DNA of 64,000 nt from Paralcaligenes sp. KSB-10 (GCF_021266465.1 NZ_CP089848.1:806001-870000), one strand, 5' to 3'. Positions 43,613 to 54,056 are shown, counted from the first letter of the stretch. The notes: generated by a model from the sequence alone, not told the origin. Made by a program: numbers and translations.

Positions 43613-46600
43613 CTACGGCACCTTGACGGCCTGCACCGCCAGGCCCGCGCTATTGGGCACCATGCCGTACACATCGGGCTGGTACATGGCCTCGATGCGG
43701 GTTGGCGGCAAGTGAAACTGACCCACGGTATTCAAGCGAACCGTATATTCAACGCTGCTGGCACCTTGCGGCAGGTACTCGTAGTAAGCGCGATAAGAAT
43801 CAAAGCCGCGTTCGACGAAACTGGGCCATATGTTTTTCTCGCTATCTGCGGTACTGGCGGCTATGGCCGAATCACGGCCCAGGCCGCTGCCCAGGATGGT
43901 TGCGCCACCGGGTATCGGATCGGTCAAAACCGCCCAGGTGCTGGGGGTTTTAGACTGGATATCGATCTTGACGCGATACACGTCGCCGCGCGACCATACC
44001 CCCGGTACAGCCTGGGAAACCGAGGTCACCGTACGCGAGATCTGATAACCCGCCATTACCGGCTTGACAACAGGCACGGCGGCCATCGATCTCACGGTTG
44101 CCCACGCCTGACCCGGGCCCTTCTGCTCGATCAGCAAAGTATCCGACGACGCGGACCAGGGGCGGAACAGGCCTTGCATGCGGACTCCGGCCTTCTCGGG
44201 CAGGGAGTCCCAATTGACAGTTCGGCCATTGGGATCCGACTGCAAACGGACCTGGACCTGGCCTGAAATCGGCGTTTTCTCGTAATGCTGCGCAAATTTC
44301 TCGAGCGCCAGGCTGCCCAGGAGGTTGGCTGTGGTTGTGCGCCATGCCCCTTTGGTCTGCGCATGCAGCAAGCCTTGCGCCATGCGCGGAATATCGTCTT
44401 CCCATCCCGGCTGGCCGATGGTCGTCAACATAAGCTTGGCCATATTCACCTCGGGACTGACCATCAGCCACCACCAGTTGTTCTGGGCATCGTCGGGAAA
44501 CGCCAGCTCGGTCCCACGGATCAGCAGGCGCGCCATGATGACCTGCCGTGCCTGCTTCATTTGCGCCGCCTGATTGGGTATTGCCGGCACTCGCTGCAAC
44601 ACCGCCAGCCAATCGATCACCGCCGAGGTCGGCCAATGATCGGGAGCAATGGCAATGCTGTCGAGCAGCCGCGCATTGACCAGCCCTTCGCGCGATAGCG
44701 CCTCCAGGACCAGCAGCTTGCGCACGTCCAGGTCACGCTGCGGGGCCCAGGAATTGCGCACTATTTTCCCCTGGACAAACGCCAGCAAGCCCCGCTCCAC
44801 GGATTCCCTGGCCGCATCGGGCAAGGCAAACGGCAGGCCCAGCGCCTGCGCCTCGTTGCTGGCGACCAGCAGATAGGCTGTCAGCACTTCGCTGCCGTGG
44901 CGCATGCCTGGAAAATACGTCAGCAAACCATCGCCATCCAGGTAATTGGGCAATTGATGCATGAGCGTCTGCCAGCGCTTGGCGCTGCGCAGGCCCAAAG
45001 CCGTGGACCCAAGTTGCTCAAGGCAGGTGTACGGGTAGCGCGCGAACCACTGCTTGACACCCGGCAAACCTCCCGCCAGCGACGATTGAAGAGTCACCTC
45101 CAGGCCGCCGCGCGCACGGCCGTCGGGACCGCTCAGCGCTCCTTGCGGCACGGCAACACGCAAATCGATGGGTTGTCGCGCATCAATAGGCAGCAAAGTC
45201 GCTTGCATGGCGGTCACCGGCACGCTGGGTATCAAGGCTTGCGTCACGGCCAGGCGATCCGAAGCCGGGGATGCGACGTTCTGTTCACTGGCCTGCATCT
45301 GCCATTTCAGCGTGCCTGAGCCATCGAGCTGTTTGCTGTCGGGCGCCAGCAAAGTCCAGCTGACAAGCTGTGCGGCACCGGCGGGAATCTGCACTTTTTG
45401 CGCGGCAAGCGATTGCCCCGTCACCTCCGCACCGCCGTAGCTGGCGCTCACATCGACAGTCATCGCTCGCGAAGTGGTATTGCGCACGGTCACCGTGGCC
45501 TGATAACGGTCGCCGCTTCGGACCAAAGCCGGCAAGCCGGAAATCAATTGCAGATCCTGGGTCGTGGCGACACTGGTGCTGCCTGTGCCGAAACGCCCGG
45601 CGCCGTAATCGGCGATGGCCACCAGCTTGAAGCGGCTGATGGAGTCGTTCAGGGGCACGGTCAGTTGGGCCTTGCCATCCTGATCGAGTTGCACAAGGGG
45701 CTGCCAGAGCAACAGCGTATCCAGCAATTCGCGGGTCGGGCTTTTGCCCCCGCCGCCGCCCGCGGGCAAGGCCTTGCGGCCATAATGACGTCGCCCGACG
45801 ATCTGCATCTGGGCTGTCGATGTTTCCACACCGTAGCTGCGACGCTGACGCATGGCCCCCAACAGATCCCAGCTGCTATTGGGCAAAAGCTCCAGCAAAG
45901 CCTGGTCTACCGCCGCAAACGCCACCTGGCCATTGGCCGCGGGCTTGCCATCGGGCAGGCTGACCTGCACCGTTACCTTTGCCTTGCCCCGGACCTGGTA
46001 AGTGCTTTTGTCGGCACTCACCTTGACGATCAATTGATCCTGGGTATCGGACACCTGGATTTCAGCCAGGCCATAACGGAAGGCCGGTTTGGACAAATCG
46101 ACCAACGCGGTCGGGGCGGCATAAGATTCCCGGCCCTTGCCTGTATATGCGCTGTACCAGACGCGGGGCTGCTGCCAGCCCCAGGTAAAGAACGAATACC
46201 AGGGCACTTCGCGCAAACGCCCGCGCAACACCAGCACCGAGACATAGACATTAGGCCCCCACTCAGGTTTGATGGGCACGCTGACGCTGGGATCGACTCC
46301 GGATAGCGTCACTACCTGCGTGGCCAATACACCCTCGCGTTCAACCGCGACCAGTGCCGTCGCTTCGCGAAAAGGCATGCGCACCTGAAAACGGGCTGTT
46401 TCCCCCGGCTTGTAGGCCTTCTTTTCGGGGATGACATCAATGCGATCGTCGTTCTGCCCTCCAAACCACAAATCGGCAGACCCTACCACCCAGATTGTCG
46501 AAGCCGCACGCGATACATGGCCTTGCGCATCCGCGACACTGGCCACCAGTTGGATCGAGCCGGCCTCTTTCAGGTCGACCGAACACTCCAGCAAACCCTT

Positions 46601-49600
46601 ATCGTCGGTTTTACCCTGGCACACCGTACCCAGATCCCGGGTCTCGACATGACTGTCGTAGCTGTAGAAACCGCCCACCATGCGCTTGCGAATCGAATAC
46701 GTAGTGGAACGCACCGCACTGACGGTCATGGCGACATTGGCCTGAGGCTGGCCGGCGGGCGAAAGCGCCACGCCACGTACCGCCGTGGGCTGCCCCATCT
46801 GCACCCAGCTTTCCGAATGTATGCCCGCCAGCACACTGGCCGGCCATACCGGCACGGTTTGGCTCAGGGTCTGGATCTCGCCATTCGGATCGGCAAAACT
46901 GGCTTCAAACAGCAGGTCTTGCGCTCGCTTGAATTCGGGCAGGGAATCGATCGCCAGACGCCCGCCGCCCTGGGCATCCAGCACTATCGATTTTTTATTC
47001 ATAAACAGCGACTGGGCGTCGTCGGAAGCGGACGGCGATTCGGCTTCCATCTCGTCGGTGCCTTCATCCCGATTCGCATCCCCCGCCTTGGGCTCTTCGA
47101 ACGAATAGTCTTCATACCCATCGAAGCGCACAGACTTGTCGCGCGCCACACCAGACAGGCTTACAGGCAGTTGCCCCGCGGCACCGCCCGAGACGTAGGC
47201 AATCTGTACATCGGCATTCAGTGCCTTGGGGGCCACAAGCGCCCCGCTCCCCGCCTGGCTGCTGATCTTCAAACTGCCTGTGAGCACCGGCAACTTGAAA
47301 GCCTCTACCCGAAAATCGCCGCCATACAGACTGCTATCCTGCCCGCTGCTCGGCATATCGTCCGGCCTGTCGTCGCCCGCTTCGGCAGCATGGGCATGCC
47401 GGCGCACCAGCGTCACGCTATAGTTGCCCAGCTTGGCCGTTGCCGGAATCGCGAACTGGCTTGCGGCGCTCAGTCCCCCTGACGATGTACTCGACCAGAC
47501 CAGCGACTGCTCATAGCGTTGATCGGAGCCCTGGTGTTCGATCACCAGGGTGTTTGGCAATTTATCGGGATTAGGCACGGCCAGGCCATGGCGGGTTTGA
47601 TTGCGTATGAAATGCTTCATCGACACTGTTTCGCCGGCACGCAGCAAGGTACGGTCAAACACCGTATGCGCCACCACCGACAGCCAGGGGCTGGTGTCGG
47701 TGGGCACATTGAAACGCCACGACTCGATGCCTTGGTCCCAGCCCGAAAACACAAAGGCAAAATCGGCCTTGTGGCGGGCCAGCGGATGGCTGGCGGGAAT
47801 CCGGGCCGATACAAAGATTCCGCTCAAACCCGTGTCTGCGCAGGATTCGGGGCTTGCAAGCGCCTTGGGATAATGCCATATGCCCTGGGCATTGGTCTTG
47901 CCCGTGGCCAGCAATTGGCCGGAACAACTAAGTACCGCGATTGCCGCATCCGGCACCACCTTGCCTTCGTCGAGCGTAGTGACCCAGGCCAGCACGTCGT
48001 CGCGGCCGCGCTTGAGATGCACCCCGAGATTGGTAACCAGCACCGAAGTGCGTACGAACATCGGCTTTTTCGGTTCGATCAAGGCATTGCCCAAGCGCGC
48101 CGATTCAATCTCGATGACATGAAAACCCGGCTCGACCGGAATGCCAATAACCTCGAACGGCCTGGGGTCGTCCTTGGTCGCCCCGGGCAACTTCAATTGT
48201 CGAGCCGCCGCTTGCGTATCGAGCACCGAAATTTCGCGGGTATTGATGCTTTGGCCTTTGTCGGACCCGGGTTTCTTGTCCGCCATGATCGCTTTGATCT
48301 GCCTGGGCGTCCAAGTGTTTTCATGAAACCGCCGGATCCGTGCAAACCAGTGCAGCACATCGACGTCATCCTGCGGCGTGTAGTCGCGCACCTTGCCCGT
48401 AGAAACGCTGAGTTCCTTGCCAGGCAAAGCCGCTTCGACATTGCGCACGGTCAGAGGAACGCTGGCTGGGTAGTCGGCCTCCGAACCTCCGTCCGGCTGA
48501 TTGGCGAAACGCTCGATCACGCCGAACGGCGCCGCCGCGAATTTCACCAAAGGCGGAAACGCCGCGGTCCGGGTAGAAAGCGGAAACTGATCGGCATTGG
48601 CCAGCGCACGTCCGGCGTCGTCTTTCAGACCCACGGGCACTATGATGCTAAGGTCGGCCAGTTCGGGAAGCGGCCCATCGAACTGAACCTGGTTGACGAG
48701 TGCCGTTCGCTCCGCCCCTTTCTCCATGGACGGCGCCCGTTCGCCCGATGGCGTCTTCAGGCGGATTTTCTGCGCATCGTCGTAAGATATGGGGGCATTG
48801 AAGTCGAGTCTGATAGGCAGTACAGGCGTACACGCCGCCTTGGCATTTTCCCGCTGGCAACTGAAGGTGGCCTTGAATGGCTCACGCACCGTATAGTCCA
48901 GTGTTTCGGCTTTTAACGAAGCAACCCCCGACAGTGTCTTGACGCCGGGGCCGACCTTCAATTGCATTTTGGCATTGGCGGGCAGGCGGCGCTTGCACTG
49001 CAGCACCTGAATGGCCGCATCGCCCGCCGCTTTCTCGGGAAAATAGCTGGCTTTCAAAATAGCCTTGCGTGCATCGCCGGTAATCAGGCGCACCGGCACG
49101 GCTTCGCCCAAGCCTTCAACCAGGCACGAAGTACTGGCCAGCAACGACTCAGGCGCCACAGCCCCATTGAAATGCAGCACAAAAGCCTGGTCTTCATCGA
49201 TGGTGGAATCGTAAGGCCGCGAATCGGCGACGATCGGGCCACCGGTCTGAAAGGCAAACAGAGTCTTGCCCGACAGGGCCTGGCCGGCAAGCGTACGGAA
49301 GGCCGGCCGAACCTGTGCCGAGCAATGCACCCCAGGCCCCGGAGCGGTCGTGAAAACGTAAGTCCAGTGCCTGCCATCAACCCAGCGCCCGCTACCCTTG
49401 ACCGCCACGTCGTCGCACACGACATCCAGCGGCGGCGCCGCCTGCGCGTTGCCGAATTCAATGACGGGAACATCGAATGTGGCCTTGACGCTTTCAATCC
49501 GGGCCACCTGCCCCTGCGGCGAAAGCTGTGCTATCTGCGCGCCCCACGCACCCGACGCAAGCAAAAACAATCCCAGAGCAAGTGTTCTGATGCCTATCAT
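43613..49600 (-). CDS. Bacterial alpha-2-macroglobulin (YfhM-like)
   Basis: 1995 residues, larger than E. coli YfhM (about 1650). Sec signal peptide MIGIRTLALGLFLLASGAWG ending at Ala, without a lipobox, so it appears to be a soluble periplasmic protein instead of a lipoprotein. MG-domain beta repeats fill the first 1100 residues, followed by the A2M domain (LWQPLVQLDQDGKAQLTVPL). The thioester is intact: YPYTCLEQLGS, Cys1526 with Gln1529. It would trap proteases that breach the outer membrane, guarding the periplasm while PbpC repairs peptidoglycan. Start ATG 49600 has AGAGGA just upstream. An acidic insertion near residues 845-870 (EDYSFEEPKAGDANRDEGTD) stands out. Confidence 0.94.
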   Translation of the reverse strand: MIGIRTLALGLFLLASGAWGAQIAQLSPQGQVARIESVKATFDVPVIEFGNAQAAPPLDVVCDDVAVKGSGRWVDGRHWTYVFTTAPGPGVHCSAQVRPAFRTLAGQALSGKTLFAFQTGGPIVADSRPYDSTIDEDQAFVLHFNGAVAPESLLASTSCLVEGLGEAVPVRLITGDARKAILKASYFPEKAAGDAAIQVLQCKRRLPANAKMQLKVGPGVKTLSGVASLKAETLDYTVREPFKATFSCQRENAKAACTPVLPIRLDFNAPISYDDAQKIRLKTPSGERAPSMEKGAERTALVNQVQFDGPLPELADLSIIVPVGLKDDAGRALANADQFPLSTRTAAFPPLVKFAAAPFGVIERFANQPDGGSEADYPASVPLTVRNVEAALPGKELSVSTGKVRDYTPQDDVDVLHWFARIRRFHENTWTPRQIKAIMADKKPGSDKGQSINTREISVLDTQAAARQLKLPGATKDDPRPFEVIGIPVEPGFHVIEIESARLGNALIEPKKPMFVRTSVLVTNLGVHLKRGRDDVLAWVTTLDEGKVVPDAAIAVLSCSGQLLATGKTNAQGIWHYPKALASPESCADTGLSGIFVSARIPASHPLARHKADFAFVFSGWDQGIESWRFNVPTDTSPWLSVVAHTVFDRTLLRAGETVSMKHFIRNQTRHGLAVPNPDKLPNTLVIEHQGSDQRYEQSLVWSSTSSGGLSAASQFAIPATAKLGNYSVTLVRRHAHAAEAGDDRPDDMPSSGQDSSLYGGDFRVEAFKLPVLTGSLKISSQAGSGALVAPKALNADVQIAYVSGGAAGQLPVSLSGVARDKSVRFDGYEDYSFEEPKAGDANRDEGTDEMEAESPSASDDAQSLFMNKKSIVLDAQGGGRLAIDSLPEFKRAQDLLFEASFADPNGEIQTLSQTVPVWPASVLAGIHSESWVQMGQPTAVRGVALSPAGQPQANVAMTVSAVRSTTYSIRKRMVGGFYSYDSHVETRDLGTVCQGKTDDKGLLECSVDLKEAGSIQLVASVADAQGHVSRAASTIWVVGSADLWFGGQNDDRIDVIPEKKAYKPGETARFQVRMPFREATALVAVEREGVLATQVVTLSGVDPSVSVPIKPEWGPNVYVSVLVLRGRLREVPWYSFFTWGWQQPRVWYSAYTGKGRESYAAPTALVDLSKPAFRYGLAEIQVSDTQDQLIVKVSADKSTYQVRGKAKVTVQVSLPDGKPAANGQVAFAAVDQALLELLPNSSWDLLGAMRQRRSYGVETSTAQMQIVGRRHYGRKALPAGGGGGKSPTRELLDTLLLWQPLVQLDQDGKAQLTVPLNDSISRFKLVAIADYGAGRFGTGSTSVATTQDLQLISGLPALVRSGDRYQATVTVRNTTSRAMTVDVSASYGGAEVTGQSLAAQKVQIPAGAAQLVSWTLLAPDSKQLDGSGTLKWQMQASEQNVASPASDRLAVTQALIPSVPVTAMQATLLPIDARQPIDLRVAVPQGALSGPDGRARGGLEVTLQSSLAGGLPGVKQWFARYPYTCLEQLGSTALGLRSAKRWQTLMHQLPNYLDGDGLLTYFPGMRHGSEVLTAYLLVASNEAQALGLPFALPDAARESVERGLLAFVQGKIVRNSWAPQRDLDVRKLLVLEALSREGLVNARLLDSIAIAPDHWPTSAVIDWLAVLQRVPAIPNQAAQMKQARQVIMARLLIRGTELAFPDDAQNNWWWLMVSPEVNMAKLMLTTIGQPGWEDDIPRMAQGLLHAQTKGAWRTTTANLLGSLALEKFAQHYEKTPISGQVQVRLQSDPNGRTVNWDSLPEKAGVRMQGLFRPWSASSDTLLIEQKGPGQAWATVRSMAAVPVVKPVMAGYQISRTVTSVSQAVPGVWSRGDVYRVKIDIQSKTPSTWAVLTDPIPGGATILGSGLGRDSAIAASTADSEKNIWPSFVERGFDSYRAYYEYLPQGASSVEYTVRLNTVGQFHLPPTRIEAMYQPDVYGMVPNSAGLAVQAVKVP

Positions 49601-49895
49601 TGAATCCTCTTTCCTTTTTTGCTTGTGCCCAACATCAACCGCACACCGCAGGCATTTTATGTGCCCCAAACCCGACTGACAAAGTAGCCTGCTTTGCAAG
49701 ATCCCGCAAGGCTGCGCGGGCGATGGCACACAGCTCGGACACAACGCGGAGCGACCCTCTAAAACAGGGTATGAGTCAGGCACAGGCGGGCACGCTCCCC
49801 GCGCGCCGTACCGCGGGCGGGAAATATTTGAGACTTTATGCCATAATTGCGGGCTTAACGGTGGGTTTTCGCCCTAGGCGCGAGGCTTGCCGTTT

Positions 49896-49974
<79 letters not shown>

Positions 49975-50107
49975 AAATTCATGCGGGTTACGGCCGATCT
50001 TTGCGGATTGGCCGTTTCGCTTTCTGGCTCATGCAGATGCTGTGTAGACTCGGATGATCAACGCCTCCCTGTCGCAGAGGGCCTTGGTACTGCGATGCCC
50101 GATACGA

Positions 50108-50392
50108 TCAGACAACAGTTTTCTCAAGTTTGATAACGGCACGGCTGCCTGTAGCCTCGGCATAGCGTGAAAGCGTGCGTAAAGACGGCATTGTTCGGCC
50201 ACTTTCCAGCCGGGCAACCGTCGATTGCGTTGTGTGCATCCTTTCGGCAATCTCGCCTTGCGTCAGTCCAGCGCGTGTACGCGCTGCTATCAATTCGCGG
50301 GCAATGGCAAACTCGGGCGCTTGTTTATCGTATTCAGCGCGGGCTTCCGGGTTAGCCAGCAAGCGGCTTTTCAATTTAGATAAATCATTCAT
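50108..50392 (-). CDS. XRE-family antitoxin (HigA-like)
   Basis: 94 residues from the ATG at 50392 (GAGG about 7 nt upstream). HTH_3 domain about residues 38-88: ARTRAGLTQGEIAERMHTTQ, STVARLESGRTMPSLRTLSR. The N-terminal 35 residues probably wrap the toxin. Overlaps the toxin gene by 8 nt. It should neutralise the toxin and repress the pair. Confidence 0.9.
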   Translation of the reverse strand: MNDLSKLKSRLLANPEARAEYDKQAPEFAIARELIAARTRAGLTQGEIAERMHTTQSTVARLESGRTMPSLRTLSRYAEATGSRAVIKLEKTVV

Positions 50393-50711
50393 CGTTAAGC
50401 CTCCGTAGGCGTTCATGGGCTATATCCATAGCCTTGCGTGGGGTTTTCTGTGTTTTCTTGCTAAACACATGAAGCACCGTTAGCATCCGACCGGCTCGGG
50501 CTACATAGATTGCACGGGCTATACCGTCACGGCCTGTCATGCGTATTTCCCATAACTTGCCCTCCAGCGGGCGAACATGTGGCATACCCACTTGCTGCGG
50601 GCCGAACTCAGTCAGCAGCTCGGCAATATGCAGAAATCGGGCACGTATATCGGCCGGCAATGCCAGTAGTTCGTTTTCTGCGGCCTGCAATAGCTTTACC
50701 TGCCATATCAT
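50385..50711 (-). CDS. RelE/HigB-family toxin (phage Gp49-like)
   Basis: 108 residues. The RelE-fold pattern of the Gp49 family is visible: AAENELLALPADIRARFLHI, HVRPLEGKLWEIRMTGRDGI, ARAIYVARAGRMLTVLHVFS, KKTQKTPRKAMDIAHERL (the K-K-T-x-x-T-P motif). Members cut mRNA at the ribosome. Toxin-first order with an 8-nt overlap is the HigBA arrangement. A dyad GATAACTATC in the upstream 40 nt may be the operator. Confidence 0.92.
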   Translation of the reverse strand: MIWQVKLLQAAENELLALPADIRARFLHIAELLTEFGPQQVGMPHVRPLEGKLWEIRMTGRDGIARAIYVARAGRMLTVLHVFSKKTQKTPRKAMDIAHERLRRLNDE

Positions 50712-51079
50712 GAGTTTATCTCTTTTTTGCTATATTAGATAGTTATCAGGCTGCGGTCTTATGAATCGGAATGACTTTGGCCTTCACAAACCTGTGATGC
50801 CATTATTTCGGTCGGCTACCGCGTTGACGACGATTGAGCACGAGTTTGACTAAGAGTTGTTCTACCTTAACGTGCCAGCCGCGCGTCGTAACCGCCATTT
50901 GCTTGCCCGGCCTGTGGAGCAGTTAATCAATGACAACATTCTTGTTCTCGTACAGGCGTTCTCGTACATTTGCGGCAACCCCACGCCAGTGCCATAATTG
51001 AGACCCTTCAAACAGCCTCTGCATTCAAAGCCAATGCGGTCACTACGCCGAGAGGATATTTCGTGCGTCCAATCCATCT
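50712..51079. other. Intergenic stretch with possible gene debris
   Basis: 368 nt between the toxin gene and an MFS gene. Short in-frame fragments (for example FYLNVPAARRNRHLLARPVE on the plus strand near 50866) suggest remnants of a decayed gene, but none is recognisable. A six-codon GTG frame at 51063-51083 (good AGAGGA ribosome site, ends TGA overlapping the MFS ATG) could act as a leader peptide that couples translation of the MFS gene. Confidence 0.35.
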
Positions 51080-52273
51080 ATGAGCGACGCCCCTTTCAGT
51101 TTCAGAAAAATTGCTGTCTCGGCATTTGGCCCGTCCTTGCTTTTCAGCATAGGCGAAGGTTCGATATTACCCATCATCGCGCTCAGCGCCAGAGATCTTG
51201 GCGCGTCGGTGGCGCTCGCGGGCCTTATCGTAGGCCTGATCGGCATTGGATCGCTCTTTAGCAATATCCCTGCCGCGCTGATCATTGCCCGATACGGCGA
51301 AAGGCGTTCCATGGTCGCCGCGGCGGCATTCAGCGTGCTGGCGATGATCTTTTGCCTTATCCCGAACCAGATATGGCTGCTGGCACTGGGCGTGCTGATG
51401 ATAGGCATGGCTTCATCGGTACTCATGCTGGCCAGGCAGACATATCTTATTGAAGCCGTGCCTATCCACATGCGCGCGCGAGCCATGTCGACACTGGGCG
51501 GCACACGGCGTATCGGCATATTCATCGGGCCGTTCCTGGGCGCGGCGCTGATGCATTACATGGGCTTGCCGGGCGCGTACTGGATCGCGATAGTGGCGAT
51601 GCTCAGTTCGGGATTGCTCGCCTTTACTGTACCCGATCTTGAAGATCATCTGGCATCGAAAAATGCCGGCGCCAACACGGCGCCGACACTGACGAATATT
51701 GCGCGGCATCATTGGCAAATATTCCTGACACTGGGCTTCGGCATCTTGCTGGTCAGCGGGCTGCGGTCCGCCCGCCAGATCGTCATACCATTGTGGGCGG
51801 ATCACCTGGGCTTGAGCCCCACGGCCACCGCAATCATTTACGGTACGGTGTCCGCGATTGATATGCTGGCTTTCTATCCTGCGGGCAAGGCCATGGATCA
51901 ACACGGTCGGCTTTCAGTCGCGATGCCATCCGTCATCATCATGGGAATCTCGCTGATTCTGATACCAATAACAGACGGCCTGGTCAGTTTTGTGGCCGTA
52001 TCCATGATGATAGGCCTTGGCAACGGCATCGGATCGGGAATTATCATGACACTGGGCGCCGATGCCTCTCCCCGCATCGGACGCACCCAGTTTCTGGGCA
52101 TTTGGCGGCTGATCGCCGATGTCGGCGCCAGCGGCGCACCCGCCCTGCTCTCCGCCGTCACCGCACTGGCCTCACTGGCCAGCGCCGTGGTCGCAACCGG
52201 ATTGCTCGGCTTTATCGCCGCCGGTGTTTTCTGGCGATGGCTGCCTCGCACGAAGCCAGACCGGCCGCGCTGA
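51080..52273 (+). CDS. MFS transporter
   Basis: 397 residues, about 12 membrane helices. Cytoplasmic loop 2-3 carries AALIIARYGERRSMVAAAAF (degenerate MFS motif A), loop 4-5 ARQTYLIEAVPIHMRARAMS, and the C-terminal half PAGKAMDQHGRLSVAMPSVI. Resembles drug/metabolite exporters of the DHA1 type, substrate unknown. The preceding mini-frame may couple its translation. Convergent with the SDR gene: the two stop codons are 2 nt apart with no hairpin between. Confidence 0.85.
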   Translation: MSDAPFSFRKIAVSAFGPSLLFSIGEGSILPIIALSARDLGASVALAGLIVGLIGIGSLFSNIPAALIIARYGERRSMVAAAAFSVLAMIFCLIPNQIWLLALGVLMIGMASSVLMLARQTYLIEAVPIHMRARAMSTLGGTRRIGIFIGPFLGAALMHYMGLPGAYWIAIVAMLSSGLLAFTVPDLEDHLASKNAGANTAPTLTNIARHHWQIFLTLGFGILLVSGLRSARQIVIPLWADHLGLSPTATAIIYGTVSAIDMLAFYPAGKAMDQHGRLSVAMPSVIIMGISLILIPITDGLVSFVAVSMMIGLGNGIGSGIIMTLGADASPRIGRTQFLGIWRLIADVGASGAPALLSAVTALASLASAVVATGLLGFIAAGVFWRWLPRTKPDRPR

Positions 52274-52275
52274 CA

Positions 52276-53022
52276 TCAACGCCCTCCAGACACATCGACG
52301 ACGGCGCCATGCACATACGACGCGGCATCGCTTGCCAGCCACAACGCCACCGCCGCCACCTCGGCGGCCGTCCCGGAGCGCCCAAGCGGGACCAGCGACT
52401 TTGCCAGTTCCCTTACATGCGCAAGGCCGCCGTGCATCTCATGGATCTCCGTTTCGATAAGCCCGGGCCGCAGGCCATTCACGCGAACCCCCTCCAGGCC
52501 GACCTCTTTAGCCAGGGATAGGGTGAAAGCATCCATTGCGCCTTTGGACGCGGCATACGCCGCGCCGCCGCTCAGCCCGCCAAGCCGGGAGGCAACCGAC
52601 GACATATTGATGATGCAACCGCCCTTGCCGCCGTGTGCATGCGACATGCGCCGGATCGCCTCGCGCGAGCAATAGAAAGCGCCAAACATATTGACACCGA
52701 AAAGCCCTGAAAGATTAGACTCATCGGTCGTGTCGACGCGAAAGTTCGCAAGCTTCCCGGCATTGTTGACCAGCACATCAAGAGGACCATACGCTGCGTC
52801 AAGCTCGCAGAAAAGACGTTCGACGTCGTCAAGACGGCTGACGTCGGCCTGCAAGGCAAGAGCTTCGCCGCCGCTATCGCAAATTTCGCGAACCAGTGCC
52901 TGGGCGGCGGCCTTGCTGCCAAGATAATTGACCCCGACTTTGTAATCGGCCTTGCCGGCGGCCCTGGCAATTTCAGCCCCAATGCCGCGGCTTGCGCCGG
53001 TAATCAGAATGGTTTTTTTCAT
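52276..53022 (-). CDS. Short-chain dehydrogenase/reductase
   Basis: 248 residues, classical SDR. Cofactor site TGASRGIGAEIARAAG at the N-terminus, NNAG in VDVLVNNAGKLANF, catalytic Ser in INMSSVASRLGG, and YAASKGAMDAF (Tyr-x-x-x-Lys). The end SDAASYVHGAVVDVSGG is typical of 3-oxoacyl-ACP reductase-like enzymes. Substrate unknown; as last gene of the AtuA-Bug operon it probably oxidises or reduces an intermediate of that pathway. Confidence 0.93.
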   Translation of the reverse strand: MKKTILITGASRGIGAEIARAAGKADYKVGVNYLGSKAAAQALVREICDSGGEALALQADVSRLDDVERLFCELDAAYGPLDVLVNNAGKLANFRVDTTDESNLSGLFGVNMFGAFYCSREAIRRMSHAHGGKGGCIINMSSVASRLGGLSGGAAYAASKGAMDAFTLSLAKEVGLEGVRVNGLRPGLIETEIHEMHGGLAHVRELAKSLVPLGRSGTAAEVAAVALWLASDAASYVHGAVVDVSGGR

Positions 53023-53053
53023 TCGCTTATTTCAAGAGCTGTCTTGTCTGCAG

Positions 53054-54022
53054 TCATTTGGGTTCGATATTGGCGTCTTTAGCCAACTTTTTCCATTTAT
53101 CAATCTCGGAAGCGATGAAGCCCTTCAATTGTTCGGGAGCCATGGCCATGGGCGTAACGCCGACGTTGCCGAACCGTTCTTTCAATTCCGGATTCTGCAA
53201 GGCCCCCGTCATTGCCGTATGCAGTTTGGCGACGACCTCCGAAGGAATTCCTGCCGGCCCGACCATGGCAAACCAGGCCGTAATGTTATACCCCGGCAAC
53301 TCTTCCGACAGCGTCGGCCAGTCGGGTGCCAGTGTGCTGCGCTTCTCCGATGTAATGGCGATAGGGCGCAATTTGCCGCCTTTGGCCTGCGCCATGGCGT
53401 TGCCCAGATCCACGAATGTAAAGTCCAGCGTTCCGCCCAGCACATCGTTCACCGCCAGGGGAATTCCCTTGTAAGGTACCGAAAGCACGTCCAGTCCAGC
53501 CATTTTGTCCAGCAAAGAGATGCATATCTGTGAACTGGAAGAGCCATAACCCGCACTGAGCTTGCCAGGACGCTGCTTCACATAAGCAATGAATTCACGC
53601 AGATTCTTGGCGGGGAAATCGGGCTTTACCATCAGCACCAAGGAAGTCTCGCCTGCCCCCGAAAGTGGCGTGAAATCTTTGTTCGGATTGTAGGGAATGT
53701 TTTTCAACAGCGCGACATTGGAGGCTATGGCCGAATTGGATGCGAACATCATCGTGTAGCCATCGGGCGCGGCCCGAACAACCTCCATGGCCCCGATGGA
53801 CCCTCCGGCGCCAGGCTTGTTCTCTATGACAAAAGATTGGCCCAGGGCCGACTGCAACTGCTTGCCAACCAGCCGAGCTGCCATATCGGTGGCGCTGCCG
53901 GGCGGAAATGGCACAATCATATGTACAGGCCGGGCGGGATATCCTTGAGCGAACGACGCATGTACGGCAACGCTGGCCCCCAGGGCCAGGCCCGCCATCC
54001 TGAGCAGGTTCAATAATTTCAT
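53054..54022 (-). CDS. Bug-family tripartite tricarboxylate transporter binding protein
   Basis: 322 residues, signal peptide ending near SFA (MKLLNLLRMAGLALGASVAV), mature start QGYPARPVHMIVPFPPGSAT. Contains GYTMMFASNSAIA, VLSVPYKGIPLAVNDVLGG and the helical C-terminus of the family. AAGGAG lies 5-6 nt before the ATG. Third gene of a minus operon, 34 nt after the AtuA small partner and 31 nt before the SDR gene. Likely captures the substrate of this pathway; no TctAB genes nearby. Confidence 0.93.
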   Translation of the reverse strand: MKLLNLLRMAGLALGASVAVHASFAQGYPARPVHMIVPFPPGSATDMAARLVGKQLQSALGQSFVIENKPGAGGSIGAMEVVRAAPDGYTMMFASNSAIASNVALLKNIPYNPNKDFTPLSGAGETSLVLMVKPDFPAKNLREFIAYVKQRPGKLSAGYGSSSSQICISLLDKMAGLDVLSVPYKGIPLAVNDVLGGTLDFTFVDLGNAMAQAKGGKLRPIAITSEKRSTLAPDWPTLSEELPGYNITAWFAMVGPAGIPSEVVAKLHTAMTGALQNPELKERFGNVGVTPMAMAPEQLKGFIASEIDKWKKLAKDANIEPK

Positions 54023-54056
54023 GATGTCTCCTTTTATGTGTTATTGATATATGTAC

